A program made the translations under genes and the position numbers. From assembly GCA_964559125.1 (NCBI GenBank), contig CAZLGW010000027.1, positions 13,102-77,101 of the forward strand: a stretch of DNA of 64,000 bases. The letters are read 5' to 3'. This document shows, one piece after another, positions 16,599-26,400 of the stretch (position 1 is its first letter; each line of letters opens with the position of its first letter). The notes under the pieces are model-generated. The model ran no database searches, was not told the origin of the DNA, and saw only the letters and a program-made list of their open reading frames with translations. The stretch comes from Ravibacter sp964559125 (GTDB lineage Bacteria; Bacteroidota; Bacteroidia; Cytophagales; Spirosomataceae).

Positions 16599-18164
16599 TT
16601 ATTGAAATTTTAATGAATATAAATCACCGTCTCTGATTACAAACCTGAGCTTTATTTTTTTTCCTTGTAAGGAAGCGACGTTTGTCCCCTTATTTTTCCA
16701 ATGAACCGTACGATTGACAGTATCTCCAAAAATTTCCGAACATTCTTCAAGAGTATATCCGGGAATCGGTTTGTCGTTCTCATCCCGTATTTCGACCTTT
16801 ATATCTCCTGCTGCGGATGTCGAAAAATTGAGCACGAGTTTACTCCCCTGAAAGACTAGGGATTTTGTAATAATTTCTCCACCATCCATAGGTGCATTAA
16901 CTGATACAAACCCATCCAATCTTAAGACGTACCTCCTTAAAGCGCTAGCATTCCCCTTCCAATAGTTTTCGGTGGCATAAAGGGAGAGTTCGTTGGGAGC
17001 ACCTTCTTTGTCCGACTTTGTTTCAACAACATGCCAAGCAATATATTGGTCACCATAAGTCCAGGTCCCGTTACTTTCGATACCGGGCCTTAGAAAAGCT
17101 TCGTTCCAACGTTTGAAATTTTTCCCATCTCGGCTTGTCATTAGTAAGCTTTCTGTTAGGGCTGTTCCGTATCTTTGACTTACGGCTGCCCTTTTTTTTC
17201 GTTCTTGATTTTCCGGCAATGCTTCCATGGAATCAGACCATCCGCGATCTATATATCGTGCAGGAAATCCAATTAGAATATGCGGAGCCCGATGATAAGA
17301 TTTTATCTGGTTTGTATATAGTTCCTCTTCCGGGGAATTCAAATAAGTTACATTAGTCTGGTCTTGCCAATTTATGAAGTCCCGAGAGGTAGCAGTTCTG
17401 ATAGCCCTGGTTCCTACGTATATTTTTTTTTCATCATTTGCGCCTCCCGATTTTGTAAAATATCTCCAATAAGCTCTGTATTCTCCTTTGTCTTTATCCC
17501 AAAATGCCAGGTTTTGAGAATCAAATGCCCCATCAGTAATAATAGGGTCATAAGATAGAGGCTTCCAGTTTATGCCATCAGCAGACTGAAAGGCGGCTAA
17601 ACCACGCTTAGGTTTTCCGGAGATTAGGATAGCTTTGTATAAAGCATCTCTGTTAACGGAAGGGTTTTCGTCCTTAAATACAGCCGGATGTCCCGCATTT
17701 AAGGAAAACTCATCGAATGAATCACTAGCAAAAACAATATTATTGTTTTTTGAACCTTTATACTCGTATAAACCTAAACTTGGCTTTGTCCAATTGATGC
17801 CGTCATTACTTTCTGCATAAGCGCAAAATAGCGGATGGACGTTAGATGTATCACTGCTTGCCGTATGTTGCCATGCTTTGTAATACATACGGTATTTATT
17901 GCCATCTTTAAATACACTATGATAACCGCTTCCACTGCCTTCCCAAGGTTTATCATGTATCAAGACTAGTTCCTTGGGTATTGGGTGATGTAGTTTCAGG
18001 GCAGCTTTACCTGCCAATTTTTCGATCAAAAAGTCGTCTACAAACAGCTCCAGCTTTGAACCAATATTAATAGTGGAATCTAACAGAGAATTCTTTTCCG
18101 CTTGAGCATACGCACAACTAATCAGTACTAAATAAAGCGCTTTTATTTTCAGTAGTCTTTTCAT
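16599..18164 (-). CDS. Secreted beta-propeller glycoside-hydrolase-like protein, paralogue 2
   Basis: A 521-residue secreted paralogue with a signal peptide ending near AYAQA. It has the same motif order as its neighbours: IGSKLELFVDDFLIEKL, LHHPIPKE, YRMYYKAW, AGHPAVFKDENP, FDSQNLAFWD, RWNEAFLRPGIE, then the C-terminal NFSTSAAGDIKVEI sandwich ending LYSLKFQ. It has a unique insertion, GGANDEKKIYVG, in the middle propeller. Its DNA looks noticeably more AT-rich than paralogues 3 and 4 although the protein is very similar, which suggests either relaxed codon choice or separate ancestry before amplification. Confidence 0.7.
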   Translation of the reverse strand: MKRLLKIKALYLVLISCAYAQAEKNSLLDSTINIGSKLELFVDDFLIEKLAGKAALKLHHPIPKELVLIHDKPWEGSGSGYHSVFKDGNKYRMYYKAWQHTASSDTSNVHPLFCAYAESNDGINWTKPSLGLYEYKGSKNNNIVFASDSFDEFSLNAGHPAVFKDENPSVNRDALYKAILISGKPKRGLAAFQSADGINWKPLSYDPIITDGAFDSQNLAFWDKDKGEYRAYWRYFTKSGGANDEKKIYVGTRAIRTATSRDFINWQDQTNVTYLNSPEEELYTNQIKSYHRAPHILIGFPARYIDRGWSDSMEALPENQERKKRAAVSQRYGTALTESLLMTSRDGKNFKRWNEAFLRPGIESNGTWTYGDQYIAWHVVETKSDKEGAPNELSLYATENYWKGNASALRRYVLRLDGFVSVNAPMDGGEIITKSLVFQGSKLVLNFSTSAAGDIKVEIRDENDKPIPGYTLEECSEIFGDTVNRTVHWKNKGTNVASLQGKKIKLRFVIRDGDLYSLKFQ

Positions 18165-18240
18165 TGGGAGTTTATATTAGATATGGAACTGATATAGAAT
18201 ATGGTTTATCAAAACACTATTTTCGGAGGCAGAAATAGGT

Positions 18241-19815
18241 CTATTGGAACTGGATAGAGTATAAATCGGCATCACGGAGCACGAAACGCAGCTTCACTTT
18301 TTTGCCCTGCAGGGCAGCTACATCTGTTCCTTTTTCCTTCCAGTGTACGGGTCGGCTTACGGTGTCTCCGAAAATTTCGGAACAGTCGTCCATTGTATAC
18401 CCCGGAATCGGTTGCCCTTGTTCATCCAGGATTTCCACCTTTATATCGCCGGCAGCCGACGTTGAGAAATTAAGTAATAGCTTGCTGCCTGTAAAAATGA
18501 GAGGCTTTGTAATGATCTCTCCACCATTCATAGGAGCATTCACCGAAACAAAGCCATCCAGGCGTAATGTGTAACGTCGCAGTACAGTTCCTTTACCTTT
18601 CCAGAAGTTCTCGGTAGCATATAGAGACAACTCGTTAGGAGCAGCCTCTCTCTCAGGCTTTGTTTCCACAACGTGCCAGGCAAAATAATTATCACCGTAA
18701 GTCCAGCTGCCGTTACGTTCTATTCCCGGCCGTAAAAAAGCCTCATTCCAGCGATTAAACGTAACTCCGTCTCTACTCGACATGAATAGCCCTTCCGTAA
18801 TTACTGTTCCGTATCTGGCGGCCAAAGCTGTGCGTTTTTGCCGCTCTTTCTGTTCAGGTAGCTGCCCCATAGACTCTGACCAGCCCCGATCGGTGTAGCG
18901 GCTTGGAAACCCGATAAAAATATGGGGTGCGCGATGGTACGGTTTCACCTGGTTGGTATATAAGTGTTCCTCCGGTGAATTGACATACCGGAGATCCTGC
19001 TCATCTTTCCAATGGATAAAATCTGCGGATCTGGCCGTTCTGATTGCTCGTGTTCCTTTATATCGGCTCGTCTCTGTCTCCTCTGAAAAATAGCGCCAAT
19101 AGGCCCGGTATTCTTTTCTCACAGGGTCCCAGAAAGCAAGATTCTGGGAATCAAAGGCGCCGTTTGTTATGATCGGGTTATCGGAAATAAGACTCCAGTT
19201 GATACCGTCGGGAGATTTGAAAGCCACTAACCCGCGTTTGGTTTTATGTGATATCAGGATTGCCTTATAGCGGGCATCTGGAGTGACATCAGGATTTTCA
19301 TCTTTAAAAACAGCAGGGTGGGCTGCGTCCAGATCGAAACCATGGAAACTACCGGATGTAAATACAATATTATTATTTTTGGAGCCATTAAATTCATGGA
19401 GCCCAAGACTGGGCTTAACCCAGTTAATCCCGTCTCTGCTCTCGGCGTATCCGCAGTTGAGGTCTCTGGAGTGTTTACCGTCTGGTGTTTCTAATGGCCA
19501 GGCCTTATAATACATTCTATATAAATCCCCGTCTTTAAAAACAGTATGATAGCCGCAGCCGATTCCTTCCCAGGGAGCATCGTGGATGAGGGCGACTTCC
19601 TTTGGTACGGGAGAGTGCAGCTTTAAATTTGCACCGCCGGTCAGCTTGTCGATTAGAAAGTCGTCGACGAATAATTCCAGCCTTGAGGCTATATTAATAC
19701 CTGTTTCATGCAGATGCCTGCTTTCAACCTGAGCGTTTGCAGGAGAGTTAATCAGGTAAGCAGCGAGTAGGCTGCAAGTAACTAGTATACTAATAGATAT
19801 CTTTTTCATAGACAT
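18241..19815 (-). CDS. Secreted beta-propeller glycoside-hydrolase-like protein, paralogue 3
   Basis: A 524-residue secreted paralogue with a signal peptide ending near ANAQ. Motifs: IASRLELFVDDFLIDKL, LHSPVPKE, GIGCGYHTVFKDGDLYRMYYKAW, AAHPAVFKDENP, FDSQNLAFWD, RWNEAFLRPGIE, and the NFSTSAAGDIKVEI sandwich ending LYSIQFQ. Two otherwise constant positions differ: GCGYHT replaces GSGYHS and AAHPAVF replaces AGHPAVF. It also has ETPDGKHSRDLNCGYAES where the others have an HxxxADT-type loop. These changes sit in the most conserved blades, so altered specificity is likely. Confidence 0.7.
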   Translation of the reverse strand: MSMKKISISILVTCSLLAAYLINSPANAQVESRHLHETGINIASRLELFVDDFLIDKLTGGANLKLHSPVPKEVALIHDAPWEGIGCGYHTVFKDGDLYRMYYKAWPLETPDGKHSRDLNCGYAESRDGINWVKPSLGLHEFNGSKNNNIVFTSGSFHGFDLDAAHPAVFKDENPDVTPDARYKAILISHKTKRGLVAFKSPDGINWSLISDNPIITNGAFDSQNLAFWDPVRKEYRAYWRYFSEETETSRYKGTRAIRTARSADFIHWKDEQDLRYVNSPEEHLYTNQVKPYHRAPHIFIGFPSRYTDRGWSESMGQLPEQKERQKRTALAARYGTVITEGLFMSSRDGVTFNRWNEAFLRPGIERNGSWTYGDNYFAWHVVETKPEREAAPNELSLYATENFWKGKGTVLRRYTLRLDGFVSVNAPMNGGEIITKPLIFTGSKLLLNFSTSAAGDIKVEILDEQGQPIPGYTMDDCSEIFGDTVSRPVHWKEKGTDVAALQGKKVKLRFVLRDADLYSIQFQ

Positions 19816-19891
19816 TATAAAAGGTAAACTGTCGGAATCCGCTTTTTTACAGGTATTTCAAGCCCAAGGAGTTGTTATCAAGAGAGATACG

Positions 19892-21436
19892 CTACCTGAA
19901 TTGCATCGAATAAAGATCCGCATCTCGTAAAACAAAACGTAGTTTCACTTTTTTACCTTGAAGCGGCGCCACATTGGTTCCTTTATCCTTCCAATGGACA
20001 GTACGGCTTACGGTATCTCCGAAGATTTCAGAGCAATCAGCAAGTGTATATCCAGGTATTGGTTTTCCGTTCTCATCCAGGATTTCAACTTTGATGTCTC
20101 CTGCTGCGGAAGTCGAGAAATTAAGAAAAAGTTCTCTACCGGAAAATGTAAAAGGCTTTGTCACAAGCTCTCCACCATCCATTGGGGCGCTTGCCGAAAC
20201 GAAACCATCCAGCCTAAGTGTATAACGTCTGAGTACGCTTGCCGTTCCTTTCCAATAGCTTTCTGTTGCGTAAAGAGAAAGTTCATCAGGCGCACCCTGT
20301 CTTTCAGATTTGGTTTCTACGAGGTGCCAAGCTATATATTGATCGCCGTAAGTCCAGGTGCCGTTACTTTCTACGCCTGGACGAAGAAATGCCTCATTCC
20401 AGCGATTGAACATGACTCCGTTACGGCTTGTCATGAGCAGACTTTCCGTCAGTGCCGTACCGTATCTGCGACTCTTGGCTGCTCTCTTCTCCCGTTCCTC
20501 CGGTTCCGGTAGCGCTTTCATCGATTCTGACCACCCTCGGTCAATGTAACGGGCGGGAAAGCCAATGAAAATATGCGGTGCCCGATGGTAAGCTTTTATC
20601 TGATTTGTATATAGTTCTTCCTCCGGGGAGCTTAAATAAGTTACGTCAGCTTGATCCTGCCATTTTAGAAAATCTTTAGAAGTCGCTGTTCTTATACCCC
20701 GAATTTTCCCTTGAAAGTGACGCCAGTAAGCGCGATAGACTTTTTTTTCGGTATCCCAAAAGCCAAGGTTTTGGGAATCAAACATACCATCTGTTATCAC
20801 GGGGAGGTCGCTCATGGGGGACCAATGAATACCATCTCCGGATTTAAACGGCATCAGGCCTTTAGGGACGGTTTTCCATTCTGTAGGGAGAAAGGCTTTA
20901 TAGCGGGCATCAGGAGCAGCATTTGGATTTTCATCTTTAAATACGGCGGGATGTCCCGCGTCCACGCTAACATTTCCAACCTTACTTCCAACCATTACTA
21001 TATTGTTGTTCTTAGAACCGTTGAATTCATAAAGGCCCAGGTTGGGTTTTGTCCAATTGATCCCGTCTTTGCTTTCGGCATAAGCACAATATAATGGATG
21101 ATAGGTGCCCATATCTGAGCTAGCTTCATGTTGCCAGGCTTTATAGTACATCCTGTAAATATCTCCATCTTTAAATACACTGTGATAGCCACTTCCGCTG
21201 CCCTCCCATAGCTGATCGTGCCGTAGCACGATTTCCCGGGGTACCGGGTGATGCAACTTCAGGCTAGTCTTACCTGCCAATTTATCTATCAGGAAATTAT
21301 CTATAAAAAGTTCAAGTCTTGATTTTAGCTCGATGGCGGTATCTGCAGGGAAACGTCTTTCAGCTTTCACTGATGTGATCAACAAGAAGGCAAGGAGTAG
21401 AGAGGAAACAGCAAATAGGAAAAGTGTCTTTTTCAT
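19892..21436 (-). CDS. Secreted beta-propeller glycoside-hydrolase-like protein, paralogue 4
   Basis: A 514-residue secreted paralogue with a signal peptide ending near VKAE. It is the first of the four in transcription order and follows susD directly. The family motifs are all present: LKSRLELFIDNFLIDKL, LHHPVPRE, GSGSGYHSVFKDGDIYRMYYKAW, AGHPAVFKDENP, FDSQNLGFWD, RWNEAFLRPGVE, NFSTSAAGDIKVEI, ending LYSMQFR. As the copy nearest to susCD it probably represents the ancestral member. The substrate is unknown, and membership of clans GH-F/J is a fold-level guess. Confidence 0.7.
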   Translation of the reverse strand: MKKTLFLFAVSSLLLAFLLITSVKAERRFPADTAIELKSRLELFIDNFLIDKLAGKTSLKLHHPVPREIVLRHDQLWEGSGSGYHSVFKDGDIYRMYYKAWQHEASSDMGTYHPLYCAYAESKDGINWTKPNLGLYEFNGSKNNNIVMVGSKVGNVSVDAGHPAVFKDENPNAAPDARYKAFLPTEWKTVPKGLMPFKSGDGIHWSPMSDLPVITDGMFDSQNLGFWDTEKKVYRAYWRHFQGKIRGIRTATSKDFLKWQDQADVTYLSSPEEELYTNQIKAYHRAPHIFIGFPARYIDRGWSESMKALPEPEEREKRAAKSRRYGTALTESLLMTSRNGVMFNRWNEAFLRPGVESNGTWTYGDQYIAWHLVETKSERQGAPDELSLYATESYWKGTASVLRRYTLRLDGFVSASAPMDGGELVTKPFTFSGRELFLNFSTSAAGDIKVEILDENGKPIPGYTLADCSEIFGDTVSRTVHWKDKGTNVAPLQGKKVKLRFVLRDADLYSMQFR

Positions 21437-21497
21437 CAGTAATTTTTTAAGGGGAAATAATGCTTTAAACGAGCCTTCCGGATGTTTTAATTGCTGT

Positions 21498-21531
21498 TAC
21501 AAGCCGGCGGGAAAGTTCCCGCCGGCTTGTA
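21498..21531 (-). terminator. Strong hairpin between susD and the hydrolase array
   Basis: A perfect inverted repeat with 16-base arms (TACAAGCCGGCGGGAA and its complement) and almost no loop. It lies 33 bases after the susD stop and 61 bases before the next start. No U-tract follows on the minus strand, so partial termination, RNA processing or 3'-end protection is more likely than full termination. It could set a high susCD to enzyme ratio. Confidence 0.6.
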
Positions 21532-21563
21532 CTCCGGTGACTTATTTTATTTCGGATTTCCAG

Positions 21564-23360
21564 CTATTGGACGCCCCATCCCGGATTCTGGGTCAGCTTA
21601 TCGTTTAACTGTATTTCCAAAGGGGGTATCGGTGCGAGGTATTTAAACTCGGGGAATTCCTTTACCATAGTGGGTTTTACTATTATTCTTCCCTTGTCTC
21701 CCTCCGAAAGCCGAATGGAATTACCGTCAATCACCATATAGTATACCCCCTGTATCGGGGCAGAAGGTGCCGTGCGGACAAAAGAAATATCCGGAGCGCC
21801 ATCATCATTCAGGTCATACAGCTCATCCATTTTTGGTACATATATTCCGTCTGTTTCCTTTTCCAGGTTGCCTGCCGCTTTCCACCGCATCAGATCGTCC
21901 CACCTGAATCTTTCGAGAATCAGTTCAATGGCTCTTTCCCTCCTGATTTCTAAAATGGCAATCGAGGTTATATCTGGGTAGAAATTAGTCTGCAGGTAGG
22001 AATCAATACTGGCAGGCATTTCTGTATTGATTAAACCGGCACGTTTTCTCAGAAGCCCGATAGTATTTGTCCAGTCGCTTTCGGAGAAGGTGCCGAGTTC
22101 GGCTTTAGCTTCTGCGTAATTCAGAAGGACCTCCGCGTAGCGCATCAGAGGGATGTCATTTGTATTCCGGCTTACATCATCAAAAAATGGATCCGGGTGA
22201 GAATACTTTACGGGGTGGTACAAAGTTGTTGAGACTCCTCCGAATGGTGCAGGCCTGGCACCGTTTGAACGCCGATAGGAGGGCGTACGGATGGTTTGCG
22301 AGAGCCTCAGATCACGATTCTGCACTTCCTTAGTAAAAAACAGCGTGTCATATCCCGGCAAATCGGTGAACCTCGTACCGTCAATATTAAGATAAGTATT
22401 GACAAATCGCTTATTGAGCGAAGTCATGTACCTCCCGCCTGTGTTGGAATAGTGGTTTGTTGATCCATGCATTATCTGCAAAGCTTCGTTGTGCGCATTT
22501 GCCAACATAACTTCTGTGCTTACAGCATTCTCGCTGATGAAAAGGTTTTGATAGTTCCCTGATCCGGATGTGTTAAGAGAATACCTCCCGCTTTCTATTA
22601 CTTTACCGGCAGCATCTGCAGCCTGTTCCAGCCATTTGTTTGCGTCGGGTAAGCCCATTTGTGAATGGTATTTTCTAAAAGTACCTTCGAAGAGGCAAAT
22701 CCTCGATTTCAAACCTAAGGCAACCCATTTGGTAATAGTAGTGCTTGTGTTGTCTTTTATGTCAGAGATGTTCTCAATGGCAAAGTTCAGATCTGCCAGC
22801 ACAGAGTCCATAACGACTGTTCTGGGGTCTCTGGCTTTATACAGGCCCGGATCCAGAGATCCTAACGCAGAACTATACCAGGGAACGTCGCCAAATCGCT
22901 TCACTTTGTCGAAATAAAATTTAGCTCTGAACCAGCGCGCTATTCCGGCATAGTGATTTTTAACTGCCTCGGGAGCTTCGGATCGACGGTAGTTGTCAAG
23001 AAAATAGTTGATTCGACGAAGTTCATCCCAATACCAGAAGACCTCGTCAAACGGTGTAAACGCACCGGGTACATAATATTTTTCTACAAACTGACCATTG
23101 AAAGTCAAATCACTACGTGCGTCTGTTACGTATTGAAATTCACCGATCCCGGTACTTGCCGGTGTCCCGTATATATGAATAGCAGGAGGGAATGTTCCGG
23201 GTAATTCGTACAATGAATTAATGTACATTTTCAGATTCTGCTCGCTTCTGAAGGCCTGATCGGGGGTGAGAGCATCTAACGGGTTAACGTTCAATATATT
23301 GTTACATCCGTATACAGATATTAACAAGACCCCAAAAACTAACTTTTTATAATTTCTCAT
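21564..23360 (-). CDS. SusD/RagB family surface glycan-binding lipoprotein
   Basis: A 598-residue SusD-type protein. A signal peptide with lipobox VYGC (Cys19) is followed by NNILNVNPLDALTPDQAF, typical of the SusD N-terminus. TPR-like helices and the C-terminal hallmark ERAIELILERFRWDDLMRWKA, FKYLAPIPPLEIQLN and TQNPGWGVQ are present. It forms the lid of the SusC transporter and captures the oligosaccharide on the cell surface. The gene follows susC by 44 bases. Two residues typical of lipoprotein surface export may lie after Cys19, but this cannot be judged safely. Confidence 0.95.
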   Translation of the reverse strand: MRNYKKLVFGVLLISVYGCNNILNVNPLDALTPDQAFRSEQNLKMYINSLYELPGTFPPAIHIYGTPASTGIGEFQYVTDARSDLTFNGQFVEKYYVPGAFTPFDEVFWYWDELRRINYFLDNYRRSEAPEAVKNHYAGIARWFRAKFYFDKVKRFGDVPWYSSALGSLDPGLYKARDPRTVVMDSVLADLNFAIENISDIKDNTSTTITKWVALGLKSRICLFEGTFRKYHSQMGLPDANKWLEQAADAAGKVIESGRYSLNTSGSGNYQNLFISENAVSTEVMLANAHNEALQIMHGSTNHYSNTGGRYMTSLNKRFVNTYLNIDGTRFTDLPGYDTLFFTKEVQNRDLRLSQTIRTPSYRRSNGARPAPFGGVSTTLYHPVKYSHPDPFFDDVSRNTNDIPLMRYAEVLLNYAEAKAELGTFSESDWTNTIGLLRKRAGLINTEMPASIDSYLQTNFYPDITSIAILEIRRERAIELILERFRWDDLMRWKAAGNLEKETDGIYVPKMDELYDLNDDGAPDISFVRTAPSAPIQGVYYMVIDGNSIRLSEGDKGRIIVKPTMVKEFPEFKYLAPIPPLEIQLNDKLTQNPGWGVQ

Positions 23361-23404
23361 CTTTCTTGAAGTTGTATACTCGATAGAATTGTAAAATGTT
23401 AACT

Positions 23405-26400
23405 TTAAAAACTGAGGTTGATACCCAGACTGAACGATTTCAACATCGGATAGTAAGTCCCTATTCCTCCATCCATTTGTTCCGGGTCTATATCCCTTGT
23501 TATTTTGTACACCGGAGAATAGCTCCAGAGATTGTATCCGGTAAATAGGACTTTAATATCCTGCATCCCGAATCGCTGAGTCAGTTTTTTGGGGGAATAG
23601 GCAACGGTGAGCTCTTTGAGCCGGATGTAAGCTGTATTCTGTAAATAGCGGGTTTGCGGCTGCAACTGACGGTTTGCATAAGCCATGTTTCCCTTCCATC
23701 TCGGCCAGTAGGCATCAGGGTTTGGATTGTCATTTGTATATGAGTTTTCCAGGAAGTGTATCGGGATTTCAGCCCCCCAGTATCCGTAAGGTCCCCAAAA
23801 AGGATTTTGATGATGGGTGGGATACCAGTCCCGCTTGGCTACCCCCTGGAAAAAGGCGTTAATTGAAAAATTTCCGTAGTCCCCGCTAAGCCTGGTTCCA
23901 AATTTGTAACGGCTGGCCATGTTCCCGATAATCGACAGGTCGCCTGGATTATGAATAGTTCTGTCGCCCCAGTCTACCTTTCCGTCGCCGTTAAGGTCTG
24001 CGAATTTGACATCGCCCGGTTTAGCAGGCATCCCTCCGACGTTTGGCAAGATAAAGCTTTGGTTTGCATGACTATCGATATCTGCCTGGTCTCTAAATAG
24101 TCCTACGGTGGTCAGCCCCCAGATTTCACCTATTGTCATTCCTTCATAATATCCGGCAGTCCGAAGATCGGGATCAATTACCAGTGTGCCTTGCGGATTG
24201 TTAAATTTCGTGATCCGTGACACGTCGTCTGCCAGAGTAAACTGTATTGCATAGTTAAGGGGCCTGCCTGCTTGGATCTGGTCACGCCAGGTTACAGATA
24301 GCTCAAAGCCTTTTGTGTCAAGATCGGCATAGTTTCCCTGAGGCATTGCCGCCCCGAAAACGCCCGGTAGAAGCGGACCGGCTGTGATCATATCTGTTGT
24401 AGTCCTGCGGAACCAGTCGAACACCACGCTAAGCCTGCTCCTGAACATATCCACATCCAGTCCGATATCGAAGGTTGTGGATGTTTCCCAGGTAAAGTTG
24501 TCAGCCAGTACAGCCGGGTTCCTGGTAGCAACAGGTCTGGCTCCCTGAAGGATTTTCGAGGTCTGACTGCCTCGTATCTGCGGTAAATACAGATAAGGAC
24601 TGATCTGGCTGTTACCAAGAGAACCGTAAGAAAACCTTGGTTTAAGGTTATCTAACCATTTAACACTCCCTTTCAAAAAAGGCTCCTCGCTTAATCGCCA
24701 CCCGACAGAGAAGGAAGGGAAAAAGCCGAATTGTTGAGAAGGGGGGAATTTAGAAGATCCATCATACCTTCCGTTCAACTCCAATAAGTACCTATCTTTG
24801 AATATGTAATTTATCCGGGAGAAGTAGCCCAGGTTTGCCCAGTCGCTTCCTCCCCCCCCAATAGCAAAATTATCTCCGGTAGCAAGATTAAAAGCTTCCA
24901 ATTCGGGAATAATCAAATTCGTGCGGTTTACATTCAGGTACCTTGTTTTGCTTATTTCGATATTGGTTCCTCCCAGAATTTTGAAGCTGTGGTCTCCAAA
25001 CTGTTCCGAATAGTTTCCAAATAGATTGTAATTAAAATAGTTTAATGCAGTCTTGTTGTTTGTGAGGCGAGAGTCTCCAACACTTATAATTTGTCCCGGG
25101 ACGTTGCTATAGGGTACCGGAATTATCTTTTGGTGGGTCTCAACAGTCCGGTTCCTGAAAGTAAAATTTCCCTGTAGATTTAACTTGTTTTTTATTATTG
25201 AAGCATCGAAGGCGGCATTTGCTAGTATTTGTCCTTGTCGCGTCCTTGATTCGCTGAATCCTTGAAGGAGACCAACTGTCTGGGAGCCGATTAACGTGTA
25301 AGAGCCATCCGGGTTAAAGGGAACACCCATTGGTGTTGCGCCACTTAAGACATACATGTTTTGAAATACACCGTCGCCACTAAAAGGATCAGTGTAGGAG
25401 TTGGCTGAATAATGGATATTACTATTCACATCGAGCCATTTCAGAGGCTTTACTGACCCCTTTATGCGCATGTCGTAGGACTTGAATTTGTCTGATCTGA
25501 ACTTATACATTCCGTCTTGGGAGAAGTAGCGGCCTGACATGTAGTAGGATGATTTTTCGTTACCTCCCGATGCGGTAAGATTATGTTCCATTGATGGCAT
25601 ATCGTCTTTGTACAGTAAATCCCACCAATCGGTATTTCCGTAATACATATAGGTTCCTGTCGAAGGGTTAATGCCTACGTCAGGTCTTCCGTGACCAGGG
25701 TTCTCAGATCGATATTTAAGTTCATCAAGATATTCCTGTGAGAAATTGATACCGACGTTACCAACGGTTGTAGGCGTTCTTGTTCCGCCATAGAGTTCCG
25801 TAAAGCTTTCCATGTACATTTTTGCCCATAAGTAGCTGTCTTGCAATACTTCTCGTCTGGCAGTTCTGGCGTTTGCTGTAAAATTAGCCGTATATCTGAG
25901 CTGCGATTTTGTGCCCGGATTCTTGGTGGTGATCAGAATGACACCGAAAGCGCCGCGAGAACCATAAATAGCAGCAGAAGCGGCATCTTTCAATACGGAA
26001 ATACTCTGGATATCTTCCGGATTCAGGGTACTGGGATCTCCTTCTGCACCATCTACCAAAATCAAAGCCGAACCTCCCGCTCCAATAGAAGTAACTCCTC
26101 GGATATTATAGGAAGGGTTAGCATTAGGTCTTCCACTATTGAAGGTGATATTCAGACCCGGAATCTGTCCTTGCAATGCCCGTGAAACGTTCGGTACAGA
26201 GAGGTTCTCTATCACCTTACCATCCAGTTGATCTACTGCTCCGGTGAGATTGATTTTTTTAATCGTCCCATACCCGACCGCCACTACTTCGTTTAGTGTT
26301 GTTATTTCTTCTTCGAGAATTACATTTATCTCAGATTGAGACCCTGCGGCTATTTCCTGAGATTTGAATCCCACAAAACTGAAGATCAAAGTCTGGTTTG

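Noticed and set aside
14958..21436. Assigning the four paralogues to GH32 or GH43
   Set aside because: The WMNDPNG motif of GH32 is absent and no reliable set of three catalytic carboxylates could be marked, so only a propeller-like fold is claimed.
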